A DNA stretch of 14,318 bases from Ectocarpus siliculosus (lineage: Eukaryota > Sar > Phaeophyceae > Ectocarpales > Ectocarpaceae). The first letter of the stretch is position 1; the number at the start of each line of letters is the position of its first letter. Of the stretch, positions 7,525-14,318 are shown one piece after another. The notes under the pieces are model-generated. The model was not told where the DNA came from. It saw nothing but the letters and a program-made list of their open reading frames with translations, and did no database searches. The DNA lies in contig FN648971.1 of assembly GCA_000310025.1 (NCBI GenBank), positions 2,094 through 16,411 on the forward strand, given 5' to 3'. The position numbers and the translations under genes are program-made.

Positions 7525-7762
7525 GGTGTTGTAGAATGGTGTGTACCATTTGAGGACTTGATCAGTTTTGGGACTCCTGCGTTTGCAGTCGTAGTCCCCC
7601 GGCTAGTATTTGTGGGGAGAGAGATGGATTTGTAAGAGTTGACGCCGGCCTTTGCAGCTAACGCGGCCGGAGAGACGATGAGCGTTTCGTGCGTCTCTCT
7701 CCCCAACACGTAGCCTAGAAACCGAAGGAATAATGAAGCAATTCGAAAGAAAACAAAATAAA
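7525..7762 (+). repeat. Split direct repeat B1
   Basis: 238 bp, identical to 8094-8331 except at 7561 (A against G) and 7662 (C against T). It starts 42 bp after the recombinase stop and runs directly into A2 with a 3-base overlap, forming the copied circle junction. It contains a possible stem-loop with GAGAGACG (7670-7677) pairing CGTCTCTC (7692-7699). It ends in an AATAAA that could act as a polyadenylation signal. Confidence 0.9.
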
Positions 7763-8025
7763 AGGAAGGTTTGTTCGTCGAAGCAGATAGAATAAACTGG
7801 TGTTTATTTTGTAACAGTCGAATTAGAATTTGGCTTCATTTTCTACCGGAAACCCAGGGTCACGGTGTTTGGAATTATTAGTCTATAGTTGGGGGTGTCA
7901 TTCCGTGATCGAGTCCACGCAGGGGCTGTAGCAAAGTCGGGTAACGTGTGACAGCTACAGAGCGCGTGAAGCAACGGAAGGACAGCAGCAGCCGCCTAAC
8001 GCAGTAGCGGCGGCAGTTTAGAAAA
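7760..8025 (+). repeat. Split direct repeat A2
   Basis: 266-bp copy of A1 with one difference. It is joined directly to B1, as expected if B1-A2 mirrors the joined ends of the element's circular form. It is followed by a unique 68-bp spacer (8026-8093) beginning TCCCGCCC. Confidence 0.9.
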
Positions 8026-8093
8026 TCCCGCCCTCCCATCCCTTTTCTTTCGAAGGTGGGGGCATAAGTTCGGGAATATTCGGTATCTAGTCA

Positions 8094-8331
8094 GGTGTTG
8101 TAGAATGGTGTGTACCATTTGAGGACTTGGTCAGTTTTGGGACTCCTGCGTTTGCAGTCGTAGTCCCCCGGCTAGTATTTGTGGGGAGAGAGATGGATTT
8201 GTAAGAGTTGACGCCGGCCTTTGCAGCTAATGCGGCCGGAGAGACGATGAGCGTTTCGTGCGTCTCTCTCCCCAACACGTAGCCTAGAAACCGAAGGAAT
8301 AATGAAGCAATTCGAAAGAAAACAAAATAAA
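8094..8331 (+). repeat. Split direct repeat B2 (right terminus of the YR element)
   Basis: 238-bp copy of B1 with two differences. The match to B1 stops after AATAAA at 8331. The next bases, CACCA, still pair with the inverted copy in A1, so the exact right end may lie up to 5 bases further. It contains the same stem-loop as B1 at 8239-8268. Confidence 0.9.
8326..8331 (+). promoter_or_regulatory. Possible polyadenylation signal at the element end
   Basis: AATAAA occurs at the last six bases of B2 and at the matching place in B1 (7757-7762). If used, cleavage after B2 would fall in flanking DNA, while cleavage after B1 would fall in A2. This is a motif match only. Confidence 0.25.
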
Positions 8332-8505
8332 CACCAATTTTCTCACCATCCGCATCTCCGTGCTGCTTTTTCTACGTGTCATCTTAATCACGGTCCATTT
8401 TCTGGTACCTTCCCTCGTTGCGGGGTCACTTATGGTTTCTTCGGGCGGCGACAGAGCTCACAAAGAATGACACAGACAGACGGTGCACAAGAAAATCTGA
8501 AGCAT

Positions 8506-8557
8506 TTGTTATTGTTGTTGTCGTTGTCGTTGTTGCTGTTGTTGTTGTTGTTGATGA
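8506..8557 (+). repeat. Imperfect (GTT)n microsatellite
   Basis: A run of TTG/GTT units interrupted by GTC, GCT and GAT variants. ORFs across it give poly-Leu or poly-Val readings and are not considered real. Confidence 0.85.
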
Positions 8558-9772
8558 TTTTCTCCATGTTCTTGTAGCATTCGACTGCTCCCAGCTGACA
8601 CGGAGACGCGTTCCGTGGTCACGGCCTACAAATACTCCGAAAGGGTACACAATACAACCAGGTATGCATGTTTTGAGAGGAAACCATTAGAACCCAGAAA
8701 GATCGAAACTAAACGCGATACTCTATGTCATAGGCCAAGAACGAGACTCATCGCATATGAAAACCTGTCGGGCTCTTGAAGGGTCTTTCAACGAGATCGA
8801 TGCACGTGGATTGGCCGACGAACGACAGTTCTGATCGTTCCGTTATACACAAAATGAAAACATATCTCGCCGCGTTTGTGAAACTGTAACCCCCCGACCA
8901 ATCTCAATGTAGCACTCGCGCACTCGCACTTCGCGCACTCGCACTCCTTCCTTTGCCCACGCAAGCCTCCGTCCGTTCTCATGAGGTCGTTCCAGAGGTA
9001 AGCGATGTGTGCCGACGAATAGAAATGGATATCTTGTAGACGTAGCAGACACATGTTTCAATTGCACGCGATCTACAGTACCACGCACTACAGGCAAGCG
9101 TCCTGAGGGTAATTGGTGTATGCGAAACATCACACAATCTAGCAACCTCCGCAGGTTCTAGGTTCTGTGGCGAAGTGCTACGAACGTGCCCTGAGCTCAG
9201 AGGCTCCCACAACTTGTCGGTATGGTAATACTAGCGACACTCCTACGGGTAGAAAACGAAACCACCACGGGTGGGCATAGACTACGTAGACTATACAGGA
9301 ACGCACATATACAAGGAGGACCGTATCCGAATAGCACATAGACTATAAACATGTTTTCCACATTGTTTTTGGCTTGTTGGCACACGGCCATAAACAACGA
9401 GAAGTCACCATTCACCTTCAGACGCGCTCCATCTGTGTGTGTGTTGTTTTACTTGACAGTATTGGTGTACACCAGTGACACAGAGTATTGGTGCGACTGC
9501 AGTTCTGCACGGTCGTCGACAACGATATGGTCCTCCTACCTAGGTAGGCTTGCAGGCAGACAGACTGCATCTTATCCGCCGTTTCCGAAATCTACGTATC
9601 ACCCATGGGATGGTTGCGAGATTCCAAGCGCACTCTTGTAGAAAGCATGCCGGTCCTTAAGGGTAAGGACATGGAGCCGAGTCAATTTCAGAAACACGCC
9701 TATTGTTCCCGAGACTCAGAAAGGGACGCAAGAAACATCCTTTGACTACAATAGCCTCGGTGCGGTCGGGAG

Positions 9773-9801
9773 CGAACCGGCACACATTATGTGCCGGTTC
9801 G
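9773..9801. other. Perfect 12-bp inverted repeat with 5-base loop
   Basis: CGAACCGGCACA pairs fully with TGTGCCGGTTCG across the loop CATTA. It stands alone, with no T-run after it and no gene next to it. It could be a protein-binding palindrome, a structured RNA element or a small transposon end; the sequence does not decide. Confidence 0.6.
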
Positions 9802-10052
9802 GGAGCAGCAACCTCTCCAGCAGGTTTCGCCGCTGCCTGTCCATTTTGTCTTTCACGAAAGGTGAAGTGGTTCTCTCTCTCTCCCTTCCCCCTCCCCCTC
9901 GTCTCCCTTCACCTGGCTCGCATTGGTCTCACATCACATGTCATACGGCGGTGAAATCGATCTTACCCTGTACTGCCTTCCTCGAAGACCGGGTCATGTT
10001 TAGACATGAGAACATACAAATCCCCCGACTGCGGTATCTATGATGATGCCTA

Positions 10053-10260
10053 CGGACTCTAGCACACCCCGTACACGCGGCAGGAGCAGGAGTTTATCGA
10101 CTGAAATAGGACGTCGGAGCACTGTGTTTACGGGGAGGTTTCTATGATGTTTTGCTTCCATGCCACTACCGTGCGGGAGAGGCTCAGCGGTACTCGCACA
10201 GAGGGGGCCAACAGAGCTTTTGCTGTCGCGTGTACGAAGATGGGTGTGCGGCGAAACTGA
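10053..10260 (+). repeat. Dispersed 208-bp direct repeat, copy 2
   Basis: Copy of 2476-2683 at about 94% identity, ungapped. A 248-codon ORF begins inside it (10152) and reads on through unrelated sequence to 10898. Because its start lies in a mobile repeat and the reading shows no domain, I do not call it a gene. Confidence 0.8.
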
Positions 10261-10578
10261 CGGTAGTGTTGGTGCTACTCTTCACTTTAGAGACATTCCA
10301 CCACCTATGCAACTTTTGCGCTGTTCGGCTTGTGCCACTGCGCTTCAAGGGGGGAGAATGGTCTGGATTAAAACTACTGTGTGAGTCGCATACGGCCGTA
10401 CCCACTTTTGGTATTGCCACGGCGAGGGCTCATTTTGCACGTGCCGAGCAACCACTGACAGGGCGAGTTTCCACTGTTCAAGTCATTTTAAGATCTGCCG
10501 ACAGGGGATTGGCTTCAGTGGCTTCGTCGAACCTCGCTTTGCTGAAAACCCCGCACCCTGTCGGTAGGATGGCACTAA

Positions 10579-11187
10579 ATGCAAAGAATACTGCTGTGTT
10601 TTGTTGCGGTCTTAGCTGCCACAGTTCTGCTGTATCGAGAGCACACTCAAACCCTCACGCCCATCGAGCACACCGACTGCAGGAGATTTCTGTGCTGCCG
10701 CCGATCGCGCCTGTTGGATGCACTCACAGCATTGACAGAATATTGCAACCGAGGAATGTTCCTAGAAGATGGAGCGGGGAATTTTGGGGGTTCCGCAGTG
10801 GTAATAAATTGGGGGAATGGTGGTACCATCTTTGCCACATATTCTTGTTTTCTGGGTATGCGTGTCTGCAACGGTGTTGGCCACGTGCCCTTGATTAATT
10901 CATCTTCATTTTTCCCGGCTATCACGCCCTATCACGCCCGTGTCCATACTACCTATCCACCAGCTATCACGCCTCTAGGCTATCACGCCATCACAACAGC
11001 TATCACAGCACCAGCGTCAACACATCAGAGCTATCACGCTCCGGAACATCACAGATGCGGCGGGTTACCACACCCGCGGGCAGTTTACTGTATTTTATCG
11101 TTGCCGGCAAACTCGCTGCGTGGTTCTTTTATTTTTGCCATCTACAACTGCGCCGGGTGCACCAAGCCACCCAACACGCTAGCGTAA
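10579..11187 (+). CDS. Weakly supported ORF with a hydrophobic N-terminus
   Basis: A 202-residue ORF from a true ATG. The first 19 residues (MQRILLCFVAVLAATVLLY) look like a signal peptide or membrane anchor. A Cys/Arg-rich patch (CRRFLCCRRSR) follows. Residues about 113-160 contain AITP and YHA peptides produced by the CTATCACGC DNA repeats. No known family is recognised, codon bias is weak, and another long frame overlaps it. It could be an exon of a secreted protein or a chance ORF, and chance is the likelier of the two. Confidence 0.15.
   Translation: MQRILLCFVAVLAATVLLYREHTQTLTPIEHTDCRRFLCCRRSRLLDALTALTEYCNRGMFLEDGAGNFGGSAVVINWGNGGTIFATYSCFLGMRVCNGVGHVPLINSSSFFPAITPYHARVHTTYPPAITPLGYHAITTAITAPASTHQSYHAPEHHRCGGLPHPRAVYCILSLPANSLRGSFIFAIYNCAGCTKPPNTLA
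10918..11040 (+). repeat. Interspersed GCTATCACGCC motif array
   Basis: Six copies of (G/C)CTATCAC(G/A)(C/G)C start at about 10918, 10928, 10963, 10979, 10999 and 11030, with irregular spacing (10-36 bases). This looks more like a cluster of binding sites or a decayed short repeat than a regular tandem array. Confidence 0.6.
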
Positions 11188-11238
11188 TAGATCAAGAAAG
11201 TGGCTGCTGTGTCTGCGCGAATAAGACGGCTGGAGGAG

Positions 11239-11378
11239 ATGGACGAAGACCTCCGCGGGGACCAGGGACTAGTTCCTCTCCTTACGGAGAAGACATCGGG
11301 GGGGAAGGACGAGGTTCGTTGAACCTCCCCGATGTGGACCAGCAGGGAGGAACGAAAGCAGCCGCGGATGGAGGGTAA
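11239..11378 (+). other. Possible damaged 5' part of the Copia-like gag
   Basis: An ATG at 11239 opens a 27-codon frame (MDEDLRGDQGLVPLLTEK...) that ends at a TGA at 11320. The downstream gag frame contains SLNLPDVDQQGGTK just before a TAA at 11376-11378. Together they suggest a gag N-terminus with a frameshift and a stop, or a spliced start. The long gag ORF has no ATG near its beginning, which supports damage or splicing here. Confidence 0.3.
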
Positions 11379-13424
11379 CAAGATCCAACTATCGCCCTTG
11401 TCGACCTCCTCCGCCGGGTTGCCAACTTCGCCTCCCAGACTCCGGGACATGACGTCCGCTCAGGCACGTCTAGTTCCCAGCCCATAGAGTTGAAGCTGAG
11501 AGAGAGAGTCGAAGTACCTGAGTGGAATGATGCTTTCTTGAAGGATCGAAGTGTGACTGTCGCGTTCCGAATTTTTACGAGTTGTTTCTCAGGGTGGATG
11601 GATGCAGAGGGTCTTGAAGAGATCATGAGAGGAGAAGAGATTCCTGTGGGTTCGTTGCACGTCGATAAGACTTGGTTGCGGCAGAGGTATGGCGATGAAA
11701 GTGTTCGAAAGGCCACGAGAATCTGGATGTGCTTGATCACGAAAATCAACGTTCAACCTATTCTAGACCAGATACTAGCTTCAGAGAGTCCACAAGCAGG
11801 GTGGAGAGTGTTTCAGTCCTACTACACTACAAGCAGGATGCATGAGAGAGAAATCCTGGACGGCACTTGGAACTGCCTTAGGCAGAAGCATCGAGAGACT
11901 CTGGTCGACTACTGGAGAAGGGCGAATACTGTGTGGATGCAATTACAGTCTTGTGGGGACAATCGAGAGGAGACGTTAATGTCGAGACACTTTGCACGTG
12001 GCTTGCTCCCAATGTACGACGATGTCAAAGACCGTATTCTGTTCCACCCCATGCTTTCGAGAGGTACTCTGGAAGAGACGCTGAGGCTGGTCGAGCACGA
12101 GCAGAGGATCAAACGGAGGTCTGGGGAGGGGATCGAGGACACGAGGCATGCGCCCGTCGCTGCCGGCGTGGGCCGGGGCGGCGGCATGAGGAGAGCAGCT
12201 GCTGCGGGAGCGGATGGCGGACCATCTCATGAGCAGAGAGGTGCCTTCTTCTGCCAGGTTCACGGAGTGAACTCCTCCCACAACACCCCGGACTGCCATA
12301 AACTTCGCAAGGACTTCTTGTTCCACTACAACGACTTCATGGCGTTCATTCGCGAGAGGGACGGTATGCGGAGACCAGGTTTTCCTCAGGCCGGGGGGCA
12401 AGAATCGGGGCGCTTGTCGGGCGGATCATATCGAGAGCAGCTGCACCAACTCGACCAAGGGGCAAGCTGGGGTCGGGGCCGCCCGTTCTGTCCCCGTTCT
12501 GCAGGGCCCAACGCTGATGAGCAGCGAGTCTTCAACGAGACCTTTAGCACCGCTACTCAGCCGGCGACTCAGCAGCAGCAGCAGCAGCAGCAGTACACCG
12601 GCGCTACTCCAACGACCTCTGCCTCCTCGATGGCGACCCCCTCTCCACCTCCGGGCGACATTCCTCCAGCAAGTGGCGCCCCTCTTCGTCTCTTCCTCAC
12701 ACGTAGTTTGAATTCTTTAGGCGAGTCTGATTCTGTGTCTGGAAATGAGATTAGAGTTGTTAGTGATGGGGAGGTGTCTGGTGTTCCCGTTGTTGGTATG
12801 TCTGTGCCTGATGTTCCTGTGGTTCCCGTGGTGAAGCCTGCTGTGACCTTTCAAGCCCCAGTATGGCACACTAGGATGTCAACACCCAAAGGTGGTGAGC
12901 AGTTGCAGGGAGACTCGGGGACGAGTGCGGGGATGTTTGATGCGAGGGAAGGTGTTGCGTCTAAGTGTGATGTGGCTGTGTTGGGTCGTGCCGAACAAGT
13001 GGATGCTGACGTCTTCCACCACGGCGCTGGCTGCTTTCCCCAACCCGTTTTGAGTTTGACTGCCAAGCAACAAGGGAACACCCTCCCCAGGGAGTTGGGA
13101 CCCGGGGCCATCGCCGCTTCGCAGCCCGCTGCCACCGCTGCGCCTTGGCCTGCAGCCGCCGCCGCCGCACCGCCGCCGCTGCCGCCAAGTCCCGGGGCCC
13201 CCGTGCCGCCTGCATCCTCGCCGGATGTCGCCGCGCTGCCGGACCCGCGGATGACTGCGACGAGGACTACCGCCGCTCCGCTGCCCGCCGCTGTTACTGC
13301 CGCCGCGCCGTTGCCGACACGCAAATCGGTGCCGACCTCCGAGGCCGATGGACCACATCCATCTCCGACGGCGCGTATTGAACGGCAAGCCGATGATTTG
13401 GCCTGGGATGATACGGACCGGTGA
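11379..13424 (+). CDS. Gag polyprotein of a Copia-like LTR retrotransposon (UBN2-type), N-terminus unclear
   Basis: The frame is open for about 681 codons after the TAA at 11376. The first in-frame ATG is only at 11598, inside the conserved region, so the true start is missing, spliced or damaged. Residues are counted from TTG 11490. About 3-100 is a helical N-domain. About 103-205 matches the UBN2/Retrotran_gag pattern (W-x-x-F, LRQKHRETLVDYWRRANTVW, the LLPMYDD turn, then a VEHEQRIKRR tail). C255-x2-H258-x5-H264-x4-C269 is a variant zinc knuckle that would bind RNA. The remainder is low complexity: a CAG8 polyglutamine tract (12570-12593), a Val/Ser-rich part with T-ending codons (about 12706-12990), then Ala/Pro runs. 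DSGTS (near 12915) resembles a Copia protease motif but lacks the preceding hydrophobic strand. No integrase, RT or RNase H follows. Confidence 0.65.
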   Translation, partial: QDPTIALVDLLRRVANFASQTPGHDVRSGTSSSQPIELKLRERVEVPEWNDAFLKDRSVTVAFRIFTSCFSGWMDAEGLEEIMRGEEIPVGSLHVDKTWLRQRYGDESVRKATRIWMCLITKINVQPILDQILASESPQAGWRVFQSYYTTSRMHEREILDGTWNCLRQKHRETLVDYWRRANTVWMQLQSCGDNREETLMSRHFARGLLPMYDDVKDRILFHPMLSRGTLEETLRLVEHEQRIKRRSGEGIEDTRHAPVAAGVGRGGGMRRAAAAGADGGPSHEQRGAFFCQVHGVNSSHNTPDCHKLRKDFLFHYNDFMAFIRERDGMRRPGFPQAGGQESGRLSGGSYREQLHQLDQGASWGRGRPFCPRSAGPNADEQRVFNETFSTATQPATQQQQQQQQYTGATPTTSASSMATPSPPPGDIPPASGAPLRLFLTRSLNSLGESDSVSGNEIRVVSDGEVSGVPVVGMSVPDVPVVPVVKPAVTFQAPVWHTRMSTPKGGEQLQGDSGTSAGMFDAREGVASKCDVAVLGRAEQVDADVFHHGAGCFPQPVLSLTAKQQGNTLPRELGPGAIAASQPAATAAPWPAAAAAAPPPLPPSPGAPVPPASSPDVAALPDPRMTATRTTAAPLPAAVTAAAPLPTRKSVPTSEADGPHPSPTARIERQADDLAWDDTDR
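12570..12593 (+). repeat. (CAG)8 tract encoding polyglutamine in Gag
   Basis: Eight uninterrupted CAG codons in the gag frame, in a Thr/Ser/Gln-rich linker. A pure trinucleotide run like this is prone to length change. Confidence 0.9.
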
Positions 13425-13720
13425 GCTGGGGGAAGGCGAGCTGGGGGGCGACGAGATGGAGGGCGGTGGAGAACAGGATGTTTGGGAGGGGTGCATGTGG
13501 GAGATCAAGAACAACCTGCTGGGGGTCGCCCCTCCGAGCGGGGCACTCCGTTTGGGCTCGTGACGCGCCTTGCATCGCGCGACGACATCGAGTCTGATCT
13601 AACAATGTGGGTTTCGTGTTTAGTTTAGTTTTTTTGCCTTTCTTTCTGGCAGCGCGTTTTACTTTTGCACTGGTTTTTTCTTCTTTGTTTGTTGCTGTTT
13701 GTATGTACATCCAGAATCAT
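13425..13720. other. Non-coding stretch after gag
   Basis: A G-rich segment with GAGCTGGGGG repeated near 13425-13450, then a T-rich segment (13618-13700). No pol domain is found in any frame. The short ORF ending at 13563 overlaps the gag end and has no recognisable motif. Confidence 0.4.
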
Positions 13721-13730
13721 GGGGGGGGGA
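13721..13730 (+). promoter_or_regulatory. Possible polypurine tract of the LTR element
   Basis: G9 followed by A lies immediately before TGTCATG. A purine run directly before a TG dinucleotide is the usual arrangement for plus-strand priming at a 3' LTR. The T-rich stretch just upstream also fits. No second LTR was found to confirm it. Confidence 0.35.
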
Positions 13731-14318
13731 TGTCATGTGTGACGATGATTCTAGAGGGCATGAACAGCAATCGATTTGTTTTTGTTTCCCCATATGAACA
13801 GCTACCTTTGCAGGGGGGCTGTCTACATGTTTGTTTGTTGGCATTTTGATATTCGCGGAGTGTTCTTGCATGAACTCTGGAAATGTAAGGGGTATGTTTC
13901 GGGATGTGACAGGGGCTGTCTATAAGTTTGTTTAGTTTTCTATCCGTTTCGTGGACAGCAACGGCGGCACCGATTTGCGTGTGCGCACTGTTTAGTTTGG
14001 TGCTCAACTACTATACTGGAGCAAGGAGTTGGCAGGAGTGATTGTTAGGGCCAATGTGCTTTCCGAATACTCGTTTCTGTCGTCCAAGAAATTGTAACAT
14101 TGTTTCGTTTGAGTTTTTGTGCCTACTCTTTGAAGCTGTTTTCCTCAGAATTGTCCGTCCCCATTCCGATGTTTTTCTGATGCAGCGCTGCCGCTTGTTT
14201 GGTATTTGTCTGAGAATGGTTCTGTGCTGTTGACGGTTTGAGATAATTTCCAGAGAAGGATGCATCGCCCAGCGGGGATGGAAACCACGGGCAACGGCGG
14301 TTTAGTGACAAATGTATG
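13731..14318 (+). repeat. Possible start of a 3' LTR, running off the window
   Basis: It begins TGTCATGTGTGACG, right after the purine tract. Inside, two similar segments start CAGGGGGGCTGTCTACATG (about 13812) and CAGGGGCTGTCTATAAG (about 13910). No ORF looks real. I found no matching sequence upstream of gag at 10260-11239, so either the 5' LTR is lost or this is not an LTR. Its end and any CA terminus or target duplication lie beyond the window. Confidence 0.3.

Larger units (their letters stand above)
2815..8331 (+). mobile_element. YR retrotransposon-like element with split direct repeats (Ngaro/PAT-type), lacking RT
   Basis: The ends are defined by two pairs of direct repeats. A1 (2815-3080) matches A2 (7760-8025), and B1 (7525-7762) matches B2 (8094-8331). 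The order A1 ... B1 A2 B2 is the split direct repeat layout known from Ngaro, PAT and kangaroo YR retrotransposons, where B1-A2 is a copy of the circle junction. No target-site duplication is seen, as expected for recombinase-mediated insertion. The interior carries a promoter, a small ORF, a minisatellite, a broken Gag-like gene and a tyrosine recombinase. No reverse transcriptase or RNase H motif is found in any frame, so this copy appears non-autonomous. At both joints an AAA overlap blurs the exact boundary by about 3 bases. Confidence 0.8.
8332..10052. other. Non-coding stretch right of the YR element
   Basis: Only short ORFs without codon bias are found on either strand. Visible structure includes an imperfect GTT microsatellite, a small GCACTCGC repeat cluster at about 8913-8947, the weak hairpin GTCCTTA-AGGG-TAAGGAC near 9653-9670, and the perfect hairpin at 9773-9801. 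No gene is supported. Confidence 0.4.

Noticed and set aside
2815-8025. A1 and A2 read as ordinary LTRs of an LTR retrotransposon
   Set aside because: There is no TG...CA ending, primer binding site or polypurine tract, A2 is followed by B2, and B repeats interleave with A. The enzyme is a tyrosine recombinase, not a DDE integrase.
2764-8400. Similar flank words near TTTTTCT-ACGTGTC at 2764 and 8367 as a target-site duplication
   Set aside because: The resemblance is loose, gapped and at different distances from the element ends; YR insertion does not make target duplications.
10152-10898. 248-codon ORF on the + strand
   Set aside because: It starts inside a dispersed repeat, crosses into unrelated sequence, shows no domain or codon bias and overlaps another frame.
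11282-11749. Reverse-strand 155-codon ORF
   Set aside because: It lies antisense to gag with no recognisable feature.
12900-12940. DSGTS as the active site of a Copia protease
   Set aside because: The usual hydrophobic residues before and the HM-like residues after are missing, and no second protease motif follows.
1-14318. tRNA, rRNA or riboswitch genes
   Set aside because: No cloverleaf with a recognisable T-loop/anticodon pair or rRNA core sequence was noticed on either strand; this was by eye only.

Overview
This looks like nuclear DNA from a eukaryote with a repeat-rich, moderately GC-rich genome. The evidence is long non-coding stretches, one probable terminal exon with a strong splice acceptor, microsatellites and minisatellites, and two classes of eukaryotic retroelement. 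An alga or other stramenopile (for example a brown alga) is my best guess; nothing in the window proves it. No bacterial operon, ribosome binding site, tRNA, rRNA or CRISPR array was seen.

Layout. Positions 1-983 appear to hold intron sequence and then the last coding exon (about 292-983, + strand) of an unrecognised host gene. Positions 984-2475 have no convincing gene but contain two clusters of CAAGATTT / ATCTTGG palindromic motifs. A 208-bp repeat at 2476-2683 recurs at 10053-10260. The centre of the window, 2815-8331, is one 5.5-kb tyrosine-recombinase (YR) element. It carries split direct repeats in the order A1 - internal region - B1 A2 B2, the arrangement of Ngaro/PAT/kangaroo-type YR retrotransposons. 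Inside it, left to right, are a TATA-type promoter, a small ORF beginning MGCGSS, a ten-copy minisatellite, a broken Gag-like gene with a coiled coil and a CCCH zinc finger, and a tyrosine recombinase whose catalytic residues are all visible but split by one frameshift. No reverse transcriptase is present. Positions 8332-10052 are non-coding as far as I can see. From about 11239 to the end there is a second, unrelated retroelement: a long Copia-like (UBN2-type) Gag ORF with a C-x2-H-x5-H-x4-C knuckle, no pol downstream, then a G9 polypurine-like tract and a possible LTR start at 13731.

How the parts fit. The YR element's Gag-like and recombinase parts lie in the same reading frame and are separated by a single TAG, with no room for RT/RNase H. 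It is therefore best read as a deleted or non-autonomous member of a YR retrotransposon family, moved with help from an RT-bearing relative. Its repeats are nearly identical (1 difference in 266 bp, 2 in 238 bp) although its genes are broken. Two of the apparent frame changes in the window fall at G7 or C7 homopolymers, so assembly error must be excluded before calling those genes dead.
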